A stretch of 64,000 bases of DNA from Antribacter soli (GTDB lineage: Bacteria > Actinomycetota > Actinomycetes > Actinomycetales > Cellulomonadaceae), in assembly GCF_021568775.1 (NCBI RefSeq), contig NZ_JAKGSG010000035.1:1-64000 (forward strand). Reading direction: 5' to 3'. The translations under genes were made by a program, and so were the position numbers. Positions 8,186 to 17,770 of the stretch are shown here, piece after piece (within the stretch, counting starts at the first letter, position 1; each line of letters begins with the position of its first letter). The notes below the pieces were generated by a model. The model did not search any database. It was not told where the DNA came from and was given only the letters and a program-made list of their open reading frames with translations.

Positions 8186-10875
8186 CACGCGCCCACGGCC
8201 ACCAGGCGCACGCCCTCGGCCACGCCGGCCAGCGCCGACGGAAGGGCCGACGCGTCGGTGCCGCCGCCCTGGGCCAGGTCCGGCTTGCCGCCGCCACCGC
8301 CGCCGAGGACGCCGGCGGCACCCTTGGCGAGGTCGCCGGCCTTGAAGCCGCGCTCCCGGGCCGTCGCGTTGGTCGCGACGACCACGACGGGCCGCCCGCC
8401 CGACACGCCGCCGACGGCGACGACCACGGGCTCGGCCTCGCCGAGGCGACCGCGCACGTCGAGCACGAGGGCCCGCAGGTCGTCCGCGGAGGCGACCTCC
8501 CCGGCGTCGTGCGTCACGACACGGACGTCGGCCACACGCGGGGCGTTCGCGGCCAGCGTGCCGGCCGCGGCGAGGAGCTGGCCCTGGCGCAGCGCGGCGA
8601 GCTCCTTCTCCGACTCCCTGAGGCGGCTGACGAGCGACCCGACGCGGTCGAAGAGCTCGTCCGGACGCGCGTTGAGCAGGCCCTGGAGCTGGCCCACCAG
8701 GGCGTGCTCCTTCGCCTGGAAGCCGTACGCGCCGTCGCCGACGAGAGCGTCCACGCGGCGCACGCCCGAGCCGATCGACGACTCGCCGAGCAGCGTCACG
8801 CGGCCCAGCTCGCCCGTGCGCTGCACGTGCGTGCCGGCACACAGCTCGCGCGACCAGTCGCCGCCGATGGACACCACGCGGACCACGTCGCCGTACTTCT
8901 CGCCGAACAGCGCCATGGCGCCGAGGGCCTTGGCCTCGGCGATCGGCATGACCTGGTCGGTCACGTCGAGGTTGTCGGCCAGGCGCACGTTGACGCGCTC
9001 CTCGATCTCCTGCAGCGCGCCCGCCGGGACGGCCGACGGCGAGCGGAAGTCGAAGCGGATCCGGCTCGGCGCGTTCTCGGAACCGGCCTGCGTGCGGTCC
9101 GGGCCCACGAGCTCGTGCAGTGACTTGTGGATCATGTGCGTGGCGCTGTGGGCGCGCGAGATGGCCTTGCGGCGCTCGGTGTCGATCCGCGCCGTGCCGG
9201 GGTCGCCCAGCACCAGGGTGCCCTCGGTGAGGCGGCCGCGGTGCACGGACAGGCCCTTGATCGGCCGCTGGACGTCGTCGACCTCGATGATGGCGCCGCC
9301 GTCGAGCACGATCGTGCCCTGGTCGGCGAGCTGGCCGCCGGCCTCGGCGTAGAACGGCGTCCGGTCGAGCACGACCTCGACGTCGGCCGGGGCGGTGGCC
9401 GCCGGGGCGGGCACGCCGTCGACGAGCAGGCCGGCCACGCGCACGGTGGCGTCCTGCTGCGTGTAGCCGAGGAACTGAACGGGGGCCGCAAGGTCCTTCT
9501 CCACGGCCTCGTACGCGGCGACGTCGGCGCCGCCCTGGCGCTTGGCGAGCGCGTCGGCGCGGGCACGCGACCGCTGCTCCTGCATGAGGGAGCGGAAGGC
9601 CTTCTCGTCGACGGACACGCCCTGCTCGGCGGCCATCTCCAGGGTCAGGTCGATCGGGAAGCCGTAGGTGTCGTGCAGCTGGAAGGCCTTGTCGCCGCCC
9701 AGCTCCACGCCGCCGGCCGACTTCAGCTCGCGCACCGCGCCGTCGAGGATCGTCGTGCCCGAGGCGAGCGTGCGGTGGAACGCCTCTTCCTCGCCGTAGG
9801 CGACCTGCGAGATGCGGTCGAAGTCGGTGGCGAGCTCCGGGTACGACGGCGACATGGCGTCGCGCGAGACCGGCAGCAGGGTCGGCAGCGACACGCCGTC
9901 GACGCCCAGGAGGCGCATCGCCCGGACGGAGCGGCGCAGCAGGCGGCGCAGGACGTAGCCGCGGCCCTCGTTCGAGGGGCGCACGCCGTCGCCGATGATC
10001 ATGAGGGCCGAGCGCACGTGGTCGGCCACGACGCGCATCCGGACGTCGTCCTCGTGGTTCGCGCCGTAGGCCCGGCCCGACATCTCGGAGGCCGCGGCGA
10101 TGACCGGGAACACCTCGTCGATCTCGTACATGTTGTCCTTGCCCTGGAGCAGGTACGCGACGCGCTCCAGGCCCATGCCCGTGTCGATGTTCTTCTTGGC
10201 CAGCTCGCCGAGGATGGGGAAGCCCTTCTTGTCCCCGCCGTCACCCCGCTCGAACTGCATGAACACGAGGTTCCAGATCTCGAGGAACCGGTCGCCTGCC
10301 AGGTCGACGGCGGGACCGCCGTCGGGCCCGAACTCCGGGCCGCGGTCGTAGAAGATCTCCGAGCACGGGCCGGCCGGTCCACGGGCGCCCGTGGACCAGT
10401 AGTTGGTGTCCATGTCGAGGCCCTGGATGCGCTCGTCGGGCATCCCGGCGATCTCCTTCCAGAGCTGCCGGGCCTCGTCGTCGTCCTTGTAGACGGTGAC
10501 CCAGACCTTCTCCGCGGGGATGCCGTAGCCGCCCTCGTCGACCGACTTCGTGATGAGGTCCCACGCAAACGTGATGGCCCCCTCCTTGAAGTAGTCCCCG
10601 AACGAGAAGTTGCCGTTCATCTGGAAGAACGTGCCGTGACGAGTGGTCTTGCCCACGTCCTCGATGTCAAGGGTGCGCACGCACTTCTGCACGCTCGTGG
10701 CGCGCGACCACGGCGGCGTCTGCTCCGCCGTCATGTACGGGATGAACGGGACCATTCCGGCGATCGTGAACAGCGTCGACGGGTCGGGCGAGATCAGGCT
10801 CGCCGACGGCACCACCGCGTGACCCTGGGCGGCGAAGTAGTCGAGCCAACGCTTGCGGATCTCGGCGGTACGCAT
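8185..10875 (-). CDS. alaS: Alanyl-tRNA synthetase
   Basis: An 896-residue class II synthetase that charges tRNA-Ala and edits Ser/Gly mischarging. It starts [19 protein letters not shown], with AAGGA at proper spacing before ATG 10875, so the 20-residue upstream extension is not needed. The aminoacylation core shows the [20 protein letters not shown] motif. The editing domain carries HSATHM and CAGTHV, giving the zinc-binding His and Cys residues. The C-terminal DHHA1 glycine-rich tail is present. It is followed by ruvX with coupled translation. Confidence 0.98.
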   Translation of the reverse strand: MRTAEIRKRWLDYFAAQGHAVVPSASLISPDPSTLFTIAGMVPFIPYMTAEQTPPWSRATSVQKCVRTLDIEDVGKTTRHGTFFQMNGNFSFGDYFKEGAITFAWDLITKSVDEGGYGIPAEKVWVTVYKDDDEARQLWKEIAGMPDERIQGLDMDTNYWSTGARGPAGPCSEIFYDRGPEFGPDGGPAVDLAGDRFLEIWNLVFMQFERGDGGDKKGFPILGELAKKNIDTGMGLERVAYLLQGKDNMYEIDEVFPVIAAASEMSGRAYGANHEDDVRMRVVADHVRSALMIIGDGVRPSNEGRGYVLRRLLRRSVRAMRLLGVDGVSLPTLLPVSRDAMSPSYPELATDFDRISQVAYGEEEAFHRTLASGTTILDGAVRELKSAGGVELGGDKAFQLHDTYGFPIDLTLEMAAEQGVSVDEKAFRSLMQEQRSRARADALAKRQGGADVAAYEAVEKDLAAPVQFLGYTQQDATVRVAGLLVDGVPAPAATAPADVEVVLDRTPFYAEAGGQLADQGTIVLDGGAIIEVDDVQRPIKGLSVHRGRLTEGTLVLGDPGTARIDTERRKAISRAHSATHMIHKSLHELVGPDRTQAGSENAPSRIRFDFRSPSAVPAGALQEIEERVNVRLADNLDVTDQVMPIAEAKALGAMALFGEKYGDVVRVVSIGGDWSRELCAGTHVQRTGELGRVTLLGESSIGSGVRRVDALVGDGAYGFQAKEHALVGQLQGLLNARPDELFDRVGSLVSRLRESEKELAALRQGQLLAAAGTLAANAPRVADVRVVTHDAGEVASADDLRALVLDVRGRLGEAEPVVVAVGGVSGGRPVVVVATNATARERGFKAGDLAKGAAGVLGGGGGGKPDLAQGGGTDASALPSALAGVAEGVRLVAVGA

Positions 10876-10992
10876 GGAGTACTGGTCCTTTGGGTGAGGG
10901 CACGGTGCTGTCGTGCCTGGTACGAGCAGTCCCATTCTGCCGCCGCCAGGGCGGCTCAGGGAAACCGATGGTCGGCCGCGAGGGCCGCACGT

Positions 10993-11334
10993 CTAGAAGA
11001 ACGAGTAACCGAGCTCGGCCTCGTCGTCCGGCAGGTCTGCCTGACGGCCCTCGCGCATCGCGGTCCGCCGGGCGCGGGTCGTCTCCGGGTCGGGCTGGCC
11101 CTCGGCCAGGAGGGACGCCATGAGCTCCTTCTCGCGCTGCGCACGCGCCACCGCGAACTCCGCACGGAACTCGTGGGCGGCCTGCGCGAGGCGCGCTCCG
11201 GCGTCGTCCACCGCGGCCGCGGCCCGCTCGCTCACCGAAGCCGGGGTGTAGCGCGCGATGATCTTGCGGCCCTGGCGGTACACCACGACCGTGACCACCA
11301 CCCCGACGCCCACCCAGAACAGGCGGCGCGTCAT
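10993..11334 (-). CDS. DUF6167-like small membrane protein
   Basis: A 113-residue protein with one N-terminal membrane segment (FWVGVGVVVTVVVY, about residues 6-19) followed by a charged, helical, Ala/Glu/Arg-rich cytoplasmic part and a GYSFF end. It matches the small protein normally found between the DUF948 gene and alaS in actinobacteria. Its ATG overlaps the DUF948 stop (ATGA), so the two are co-translated and may act together at the membrane. Function is unknown. Confidence 0.75.
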   Translation of the reverse strand: MTRRLFWVGVGVVVTVVVYRQGRKIIARYTPASVSERAAAAVDDAGARLAQAAHEFRAEFAVARAQREKELMASLLAEGQPDPETTRARRTAMREGRQADLPDDEAELGYSFF

Positions 11335-11729
11335 CGGCCGTCCCCTGCGTGCCGGCCGCTCTGTCCTCCGGGCTGCGCCCTGCCGGCCGCGCGCCCGAAC
11401 GCGCGGCGCACGCCGTACGAGAAGGCGGCGACCTTGACGAGCGGGCCGCCCAGCGTCGCCGCGTACAGGCCCGTCAGGGCGGAGACGTTCTCGCTGACCT
11501 GCGCGGCGGACGTCGTGATGGTGTCGACCTTCACGAGCTGGGTGTTCGCGGACGCGACCGTTCCCGCCGCCTCGTCGAGGATCGGCACCGAGTGGTCCGT
11601 GACCGTCCGGATGCTCACGCGCGCCTCGTCCAGGACCTTGCCGAGCTTCCACAGCGGCACCGCCAGGAACCCGACAAGCAGAACGAACGCGATGGCCGCG
11701 ATGAGTCCCGCCACGTCGCCAAGGGTCAT
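11331..11729 (-). CDS. DUF948 domain-containing membrane protein
   Basis: A 132-residue protein with a strong N-terminal membrane helix (VAGLIAAIAFVLLVGFLAVPLW, about 6-27) and a long amphipathic region with heptad-like spacing (LDEARVSIRTVTDHSVPIL), as in the DUF948 family. The C-terminus is Gly/Arg-rich and probably disordered. It heads the small DUF948-DUF6167 pair upstream of alaS. No enzymatic motif is visible; a structural or envelope role is a guess. Confidence 0.8.
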   Translation of the reverse strand: MTLGDVAGLIAAIAFVLLVGFLAVPLWKLGKVLDEARVSIRTVTDHSVPILDEAAGTVASANTQLVKVDTITTSAAQVSENVSALTGLYAATLGGPLVKVAAFSYGVRRAFGRAAGRAQPGGQSGRHAGDGR

Positions 11730-11805
11730 GCCCGATCCCGCCTTCCCGATGCGCGAATTGTCGTCGTCACCCTATCCCGGCACGTGCCGGTGTGCCGGAG
11801 CGCGA

Positions 11806-11837
11806 ACGCCCCGCCTGCACGGGTGCAGGCGGGGCGT
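11806..11837. terminator. Perfect 15-bp hairpin downstream of rpsD
   Basis: Arms 11806-11820 and 11823-11837 are exact reverse complements with a minimal loop. It lies about 80 bases after the rpsD stop and 75 bases before the DUF948 start. There is no U-tract, as is common for actinobacterial terminators. Confidence 0.75.
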
Positions 11838-11914
11838 CGTCGAGCAGGAGCAGGGTCAGCAACCTCTTGGCTTCCGCCAGCTTGCTTCGCCTGGACCCTC
11901 GCAGGAGGCAGGGA

Positions 11915-12541
11915 TCAGCGAGCGTAGAACTCGACGACCAGCTGGACCTCGCAGGTGACGGGGACCTCGGCGCGCGTCGGGCGGCGGGTCAGCGTGGTCG
12001 ACAGCTTCTCCAGCTGCACCTCGAGGTAGCCCGGGACGGCCGGCAGCACGTCGCGGTGCGCGCCCGCGGCGGCGACCTGGAACGGCGTGGTGGCCTGGCT
12101 CTTCGGCTTGACCTGGATCGTCTGGCCGACCTTCACGCGGAACGACGGGCGGTCCACGATCTTGCCGTCCACCAGGATGTGACGGTGGGTCACGGCCTGG
12201 CGGGCCTGCAGCACGGTGCGGGCGAAGCCGGAGCGGAGCACGACGGCGTCGAGACGCGTCTCGAGGTCCTCGACCATGACCTCACCGGTCAGGCCCGGGT
12301 GCTTGCGGGCGTTCTCGTACACCTTGACGAGCTGCTTCTCGCGCAGGGCGTACTGGGCGCGCAGACGCTGCTTCTCGCGCAGACGCACCGCGTAGTCCGA
12401 CTCGGTGCGGCGACGGGCGCGGCCGTGCTCGCCGGGCGGGTAGGGGCGCTTCTCGAAGTGCTTGACGGCCTTCGGCGTGAGCGCGAGGCCGAGGGCGCGG
12501 CTCAGGCGAACCTGGCGGCGCGAACGGGTGACAGAGGTCAC
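11915..12541 (-). CDS. rpsD: 30S ribosomal protein S4
   Basis: A 208-residue primary 16S rRNA-binding protein and ribosome assembly initiator. The N-terminus [17 protein letters not shown] and the S4 RNA-binding domain segment [19 protein letters not shown] with HRHILVDGK are diagnostic. The four-Cys zinc site of the C+ form is absent, so this is the zinc-free (C-) paralogue type. I chose GTG 12541, preceded by AGGAAG at five bases. The gene is monocistronic here, with a leader of about 190 bases and a hairpin terminator, which suits autoregulation. Confidence 0.96.
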   Translation of the reverse strand: MTSVTRSRRQVRLSRALGLALTPKAVKHFEKRPYPPGEHGRARRRTESDYAVRLREKQRLRAQYALREKQLVKVYENARKHPGLTGEVMVEDLETRLDAVVLRSGFARTVLQARQAVTHRHILVDGKIVDRPSFRVKVGQTIQVKPKSQATTPFQVAAAGAHRDVLPAVPGYLEVQLEKLSTTLTRRPTRAEVPVTCEVQLVVEFYAR

Positions 12542-12743
12542 GTGTTCTTCCTGTCCTGTAGTGATCGAAGAGGTCACACCCGGGGCACACGCTTGCCCTG
12601 CCATTCCTGGCAGGGCGGCGGAGTGCCGGGTGCGGGACCAGCCGATGGACCTCCGAACGAGGAGGTCACGGGGCCGGGGTCCCAGGGAGCTGCCGGCGCG
12701 GTCCCGAGAACGGAACCCGCGTGACGGCAACCTGCACATCCTA
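12542..12743 (-). promoter_or_regulatory. rpsD promoter and structured leader RNA
   Basis: On the minus strand a TAGGAT -10 box sits at 12743-12738, giving a leader of roughly 190 bases. In it a 9-bp stem (arms 12595-12603 and 12608-12616, 4-base loop) is enclosed by pairing of CACCCGG with CCGGGTG on either side. S4 is known to repress its own operon by binding leader RNA in other bacteria; a similar role here is inferred, not shown. The rest of this 267-base gap up to the MMPL stop holds no gene that I can support. Confidence 0.5.
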
Positions 12744-12808
12744 TCCCACCTGGGCCGTCGGAAGCTCCCCGGGGTATGGACCGGAGAGCTTCCGACACCG
12801 TGGTGGGG

Positions 12809-15409
12809 TCAGCGGCTCGCCGTCCCCACCGGCTCGGCCGCCGGCTCGTGGTGGTGGCGACGCTCCAGGGCGGCGCCCTCGATGTCCGCGTTCGGCAGGA
12901 TCCGGTCGAGCCACCTCGGCACCCACCACGCCGCGTCGCCCACCAGGTGCATGAGCGCGGGGACGAGCGTCATGCGGACCACGAACGCGTCGACCAGCAC
13001 GCCGAACGCCAGGCCGAAGCCGATCGGCCGGACCATCGCCAGGTGCGAGAACACGAAGCCGCCGAACACCGAGATCATGATGATCGCGGCGGCCGTCACG
13101 ACCGCACGGCCCGCCACCAGGCCGCGCCTGACGGCGACCCGGCCCGACGCGCCGTGGGCGTACGCCTCGCGCATGCCCGACACGAGGAACAGCTGGTAGT
13201 CCATCGCCAGGCCGAACAGCACCCCGACGAGCATCGTCGGCAGGAAGCTCAGCACCGGCCCCGGCGCGTGCACGCCGAACACGTCGCCCAGCCAGCCCCA
13301 CTGGTAGATCGCGACGACGCCGCCCAGCGCGGCGAACACCGACAGGATGAACCCCAGCGTGCCGATGACCGGCACGAGGATCGAGCGGAACACCACGATC
13401 AGGATGATCAGCGAGAGACCGACGACGATCCCGAGGTAGAGCGGCAGCGCGTCCGCCAGCTTCTCGGAGACGTCGATGTTGCCGCTCGCCTGCCCCGCGA
13501 CGCCGAGCGACACCGTGGCGCCGTCCTCGTCGAGCTCCAGCCCGCGCAGGTGGTGCACCAGGTCCTCGGTCGAGACGCTGCTCGGGCCGTCGACGGGCAC
13601 GACCTGGTAGGCCGCCACCCGGAAGTCCTCCGACAGGCCGATCGGCACCACGGCCACCACGTCCTGCTGCGCGAGCAGCTGCTCGCCCACGCTCACCTGC
13701 AGGTTCTGGGCGGCCGCCTCGTCCAGGCCGTCCGGGAGGTCGGCGACGACGAGCAGCGGGCCGTTCACGCCGGCGCCGAACTTCTCCTCCGTCACCTGGT
13801 ACGCCCGGTACTGCGTCGACCCGACCGGCTCGGACGAGCCGTCCGGCAGGCCGAGGCGCAGCGACAGGGCCGGCAGGCCCACGACCAGGAGCACGCCGAT
13901 CGCCACCACGGCACGCACCACGGCACGCCACGTCGAGGCCGGACGCTCCGCCGCCGTCGCTGGCGCATCCGGCGCCGTGGCGGACGCGGCGAACGTCCCC
14001 GCCCCGAGCGCGCGGCGCTCGCGGCGGGTCAGCACCCGGTGCCCCACCAGCCCGAGCAGGGCGGGGGTGAACGTCACGGCGACCAGGACCGCGACCAGCA
14101 CGCAGACGGCGCCGACGGTGCCCATGAGGCCGAGGAAGCCGATCCCCGTCACGTTGAGCGCGACGAGCGCGATGATCACCGTCAGGCCGGCGAAGACGAC
14201 CGCGTTGCCGGAGGTCCCGTTGGCCAGACCGATGGACTCGTGCAGCTCGAGGCCCTCGCGGAGCTGGCGGCGGTGCCGGTTGAGGATGAACAGGGAGTAG
14301 TCGATGCCGACGGCCAGGCCCAGCATGACGCCGAGGATCGGGGTCACGGAGACCATCTCGACGACGCCCGAGAGGCCGAGCGTCGCGAGCGCGCCGACGC
14401 CCACGCCGATGAGGGCGCTCAGGATCGGCAGCCCGGCCGCGATGAGCGTGCCGAGCATCACGAGGAGCACGAGGCCCGCCACGACGACGCCGATGATCTC
14501 GCCCGGGCCGACGAGGCCGGAGATGCTGCGGACGAGGTCGCTGGAGAACTCGGCCTGCACGCCATCGACCGGGGCCTCCTCGACGGCGGCGACGACGGCC
14601 GCCTTGACCTCGTCGGGAACCTCGAACGTGGAGACCTCGAATCCGACGACGGCCACCGCCGCCGTGCCGTCCTCCGAGACGGTCCGGAACTCGCGGGCCA
14701 TCTCGAGCTGGGACCGGGCGAGGCCGAGCTCGCGCTCGTTCTCGGCGAGCTCGGTGCGCCCGGCCTCGAGGTCGGCGCGCGCGGCGTCGAGCTGGGCCCG
14801 GCCTGCGTCGAGCTGCGCCTGCTGTGCGTCGAGCTGCGCCTGCTGCGCGTCGAGCTGGGGCTGTGCCTGGGCGAGCAGCCCGGCGGCCTCGGCCTGGGCG
14901 CGGGCGGCGTCGAGCTGTGCCCGGCCGTCGTCGAGCTGAGCCTGCCCCGTGTCGAGCTGAGCCTGCTGCGCCTCGATCTGCGCGGCGCCGTCCTCGATCT
15001 GCTGCTTCGCGGCGTCGATCTGCGCGAGGCCGTCGGCGACCTGCTGCTCGGCGTCGGCGCGCTCCTGGGCGGTCTCGAACGGGTCGGTGACGGACTTGAC
15101 GCCGTCGACTTCCTCGACGCCGCCCAGCGCTGCCGAGATGTCGGCGCGCTGCGCGTCCGTGAGCGGCTCGCCGTCCTCCGTGTGGAAGACGATCGTCGCG
15201 GACCCGCCCCCCGCCTCGGGCAGGACCTCCTGCAGGCGGTCGCTCACCTGCTGGGTCGGGGTGCCCGGGATCGTGATCGCCGAGCCGAGCACGCCTCCGA
15301 ACGCGACGAACGCGACGGCCGCGAGGGCGAGGGCGACGGCCCACGCGCTGATCACGACCCAGGCGCGGCGCGCCGCTGCCTTGCCGAGCCGGTACAGGAG
15401 CTCTGCCAT
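12809..15409 (-). CDS. MMPL-family RND transporter with long periplasmic coiled coil
   Basis: An 866-residue membrane exporter of the MmpL/actinorhodin-transporter type, likely moving lipids or lipophilic compounds with proton energy. It has the paired RND halves, each with one helix, a large extracytoplasmic loop and five helices; the AVGIDYSLFILNRHR and GLAMDYQLFLVSGMRE segments hold the conserved Asp-Tyr of the proton relay. Residues about 150-260 are Gln/Ala/Leu/Asp repeats (QAQLDAQQAQLDAGRAQLDA), a predicted coiled-coil hairpin in the first outer loop. ATG 15409 has AAGGA before it. The gene follows tetR by 79 bases on the same strand and is probably repressed by that regulator. The substrate is unknown. 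Confidence 0.9.
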   Translation of the reverse strand: MAELLYRLGKAAARRAWVVISAWAVALALAAVAFVAFGGVLGSAITIPGTPTQQVSDRLQEVLPEAGGGSATIVFHTEDGEPLTDAQRADISAALGGVEEVDGVKSVTDPFETAQERADAEQQVADGLAQIDAAKQQIEDGAAQIEAQQAQLDTGQAQLDDGRAQLDAARAQAEAAGLLAQAQPQLDAQQAQLDAQQAQLDAGRAQLDAARADLEAGRTELAENERELGLARSQLEMAREFRTVSEDGTAAVAVVGFEVSTFEVPDEVKAAVVAAVEEAPVDGVQAEFSSDLVRSISGLVGPGEIIGVVVAGLVLLVMLGTLIAAGLPILSALIGVGVGALATLGLSGVVEMVSVTPILGVMLGLAVGIDYSLFILNRHRRQLREGLELHESIGLANGTSGNAVVFAGLTVIIALVALNVTGIGFLGLMGTVGAVCVLVAVLVAVTFTPALLGLVGHRVLTRRERRALGAGTFAASATAPDAPATAAERPASTWRAVVRAVVAIGVLLVVGLPALSLRLGLPDGSSEPVGSTQYRAYQVTEEKFGAGVNGPLLVVADLPDGLDEAAAQNLQVSVGEQLLAQQDVVAVVPIGLSEDFRVAAYQVVPVDGPSSVSTEDLVHHLRGLELDEDGATVSLGVAGQASGNIDVSEKLADALPLYLGIVVGLSLIILIVVFRSILVPVIGTLGFILSVFAALGGVVAIYQWGWLGDVFGVHAPGPVLSFLPTMLVGVLFGLAMDYQLFLVSGMREAYAHGASGRVAVRRGLVAGRAVVTAAAIIMISVFGGFVFSHLAMVRPIGFGLAFGVLVDAFVVRMTLVPALMHLVGDAAWWVPRWLDRILPNADIEGAALERRHHHEPAAEPVGTASR

Positions 15410-15488
15410 GGTTCCTTCTCCTCTGGGCGCACCGGAGCGCGCCGTCGCGCGCCCGCGGTGGGCACGACGTTCGGGGGGTACAGCTGGG

Positions 15489-16127
15489 TCAGTCCCGCGC
15501 GCGGCCGAAGCCGTCGCGGAGGGTGGTGAGCACGCGGTCCACGAGCTCGTCCCACACGGCGCGGGACTCCGGGTCGTCGCTCGCACCGGTGCGTACGTGC
15601 CAGTGCAGGGCGACGACGCCGAGCCCTCCCGTGAGCGAGCCGACGAGCACGTTCACGTCCAGCGGGTCGGCCCCGTGGTGCCGGCGCAGCACTTCCGCGG
15701 CGAGCCGGTCCGAAATGATGCGCAGCGACTCCCTGACGCGGGCGTCCTGGTGGGCGTCCATGGGGTCCTCGGGGCTGAGGAGGCGCAGCATGCGAGAGAG
15801 CGGGGTGACGATGTCGGTCGCCCGGATGACCTGGGCGATCTCGTCGAACATCGAGGCGGCGGTCCCCTCACCCACGGGGGTCGCCTCCGCGACGGCGGTG
15901 AACTCCTCGACGATGACCCCCATGGCCTCGATGAACCCGGCGGTCACGATCTCGTCGAGGGAACCGAAGTGGTTGAAGATCGTCCGCCGCGAGACGTCGG
16001 CCCGGGCCGCGAGCTCGTCGGCGGTCAGGCCCGGCAGACCACGCTCGCTGACGATCTGCGCGGCCGCCACGATGATCGCGTGGCGGTTCGCCGTCTTGAG
16101 CGCGGCGCGTCGGTCCTGGATGGCCAT
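15489..16127 (-). CDS. TetR-family transcriptional regulator
   Basis: A 212-residue repressor with the N-terminal helix-turn-helix LTADELAARADVSRRTIFNHF at about 34-54, the most conserved TetR region, and a divergent all-helical ligand-binding C-terminus. It is cotranscribed ahead of the MMPL exporter, the usual repressor-pump pairing. The promoter is embedded in an inverted-repeat operator immediately upstream, so it should repress itself, the pump and possibly the divergent sucrose phosphorylase. The ATG is only 7 bases after the -10 box, so the transcript looks leaderless. Confidence 0.92.
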   Translation of the reverse strand: MAIQDRRAALKTANRHAIIVAAAQIVSERGLPGLTADELAARADVSRRTIFNHFGSLDEIVTAGFIEAMGVIVEEFTAVAEATPVGEGTAASMFDEIAQVIRATDIVTPLSRMLRLLSPEDPMDAHQDARVRESLRIISDRLAAEVLRRHHGADPLDVNVLVGSLTGGLGVVALHWHVRTGASDDPESRAVWDELVDRVLTTLRDGFGRARD

Positions 16128-16134
16128 GGTGCCT

Positions 16135-16164
16135 ACACTAAGTGCATTGCTGCACTCAGTGCAA
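16135..16164. promoter_or_regulatory. tetR promoter overlapped by double inverted-repeat operator
   Basis: On the minus strand TTGCAC (16164-16159) and TAGTGT (16140-16135) are separated by 18 bases. Between them lie two overlapping palindromes that share one half-site: AGTGCA-N4-TGCACT (16141-16156) and TGCACT-C-AGTGCA (16151-16163). The site covers the whole promoter and lies 79 bases before the divergent sucrose phosphorylase start. This is the layout of a TetR autorepression operator. Confidence 0.75.
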
Positions 16165-16241
16165 CCTGCCTGCTCCGCCGAGATCCGGCATGCTGGGACG
16201 AAGCCCGTGCCCACCACCCGGCGACCGAAGGGTCCGACGCG

Positions 16242-17762
16242 ATGCCGCTGCGCAACGAGGTCCAGCTCATCACCTACGCCGACCGGCTCGCCGGCGATCT
16301 CGCCGGCCTCGTGCGGCTGGTGCGCTCCGACGATCTCGCCGGCGCATTCGGCGGCGTCCACGTGCTGCCGTTCTTCACCCCGTACGACGGCGCCGACGCC
16401 GGCTTCGACCCGATCGACCACACGGCGGTCGACCCGCGGCTGGGCTCCTGGGACGACATCCGCGAGCTGGGCCGGACGCACGATGTCGTCGTCGACCTCA
16501 TCGTCAACCACGTCTCGGCGGGCTCGGCCGCGTTCCGCGACGTCGTCGAGCGAGGCGAGGCCTCCGGCTCGTACCCGATGTTCCTCACGCTCTCCTCGGT
16601 CTTCCCCGACGGCGCCACCGAGGAGGACCTGACCCGTATCTACCGGCCACGTCCCGGACTGCCGTTCACGCCCATCCGCCTCGGCGGGCGGCTGCGCTAC
16701 GTCTGGACGACGTTCACGCCGGCGCAGATCGACATCGACGTCCGGTCCGCTGCCGGGAAGGCGTACCTCGCCTCGATCCTCGACGCCGTCGCCGCAGCGG
16801 ACGTGCGGCTCGTGCGCCTGGACGCCGTCGGGTACGCCGTCAAGACTCCGGGCACGACCAGCTTCATGACCCCCGAGACCTTCGCCTTCATCGAGGACTT
16901 CACCGCGCAGGCGCGTTCGCGCGGCGTCGAGGTGCTGGTCGAGGTGCACTCGTACTACAAGATGCAGGTCGAGATCGGCCGGTCCGTGGATCTCGTCTAC
17001 GACTTCGCGCTGCCGCCGCTCGTGCTCCACGCCCTGTTCACCGCCGACGGCACGGCCCTGGCGGGCTGGCTACGAGAACGCCCGCGCAACGCCGTCACCG
17101 TCCTCGACACGCACGACGGCATCGGCGTCATGGACGTCGCCCCGGACCCGACCGTGGAGCCGGGCGAACCCGAACGCCCCGGGCTCCTGACCCCCGAGCA
17201 GGTGGACGAGCTGGTCGAGGGCATCCACGAGCGCACCGGCGGCACCTCCCGCCGGGCCACGGGTGCCGCGGCGTCCAACCTGGACCTGTACCAGGTCAAC
17301 TCGACCTTCTACGCCGCGCTGGGCGAGGACGACGGGCGCCACCTCGCCGCCCGGGCGATCCAGCTCTTCACCCCGGGCATCCCGCAGGTGTACTACGTGG
17401 GAGCGCTGGCCGGCTCGAACGACATGGACCTGCTCGACCGCACCGGCGTCGGGCGGGACATCAACCGGCACCACTACGCCCCGGACGAGCTCGCCGCAGC
17501 GCTCGAGCGCCCCGTGGTCCGCGCGCTGCTGGGCCTGTGCCGCTTCCGCAACGCCTTTCCCGCGTTCGACGGCGACGTGGACGTCACCCTCGACGGCCCG
17601 GTCCTCACGATGGTGCGGCGCGGGGTCGACGTGCCCGACGCCGTCGCCGTCCTCGCCGTCGATCTCGCCACCGGCGCCTCGTCGGTCCGGTGGTCGGGTG
17701 GTCCGTCCGGCTCCGGGCGGACCGACGACCTGCTGGCCGCGCCACCCGCCCTCGGAGGCTGA
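16242..17762 (+). CDS. Sucrose phosphorylase (GH13_18)
   Basis: A 506-residue cytoplasmic enzyme that splits sucrose with phosphate into glucose-1-phosphate and fructose. It aligns with the Bifidobacterium enzyme almost throughout. The nucleophile is Asp194 in VRLDAVGYAVK, the acid/base Glu234 in VLVEVHSYYK, and the transition-state Asp292 in LDTHDGIGV. VNHVSAGS, YPMFLT, GAAASNLDLYQVNSTFYAAL and QVYYVGALAGSNDM are further signatures. The full start ATG 16242 gives an N-terminus matching the family (EVQLITYADRL). No sucrose transporter gene is adjacent. It is divergent from tetR and may share that operator region. Confidence 0.96.
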   Translation: MPLRNEVQLITYADRLAGDLAGLVRLVRSDDLAGAFGGVHVLPFFTPYDGADAGFDPIDHTAVDPRLGSWDDIRELGRTHDVVVDLIVNHVSAGSAAFRDVVERGEASGSYPMFLTLSSVFPDGATEEDLTRIYRPRPGLPFTPIRLGGRLRYVWTTFTPAQIDIDVRSAAGKAYLASILDAVAAADVRLVRLDAVGYAVKTPGTTSFMTPETFAFIEDFTAQARSRGVEVLVEVHSYYKMQVEIGRSVDLVYDFALPPLVLHALFTADGTALAGWLRERPRNAVTVLDTHDGIGVMDVAPDPTVEPGEPERPGLLTPEQVDELVEGIHERTGGTSRRATGAAASNLDLYQVNSTFYAALGEDDGRHLAARAIQLFTPGIPQVYYVGALAGSNDMDLLDRTGVGRDINRHHYAPDELAAALERPVVRALLGLCRFRNAFPAFDGDVDVTLDGPVLTMVRRGVDVPDAVAVLAVDLATGASSVRWSGGPSGSGRTDDLLAAPPALGG

Positions 17763-17770
17763 GGCGGGCG

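Noticed and set aside
16128-16241. Start codons for sucrose phosphorylase upstream of 16242.
   Set aside because: They would extend the protein across the tetR operator and beyond the family N-terminus, which aligns from residue 1.
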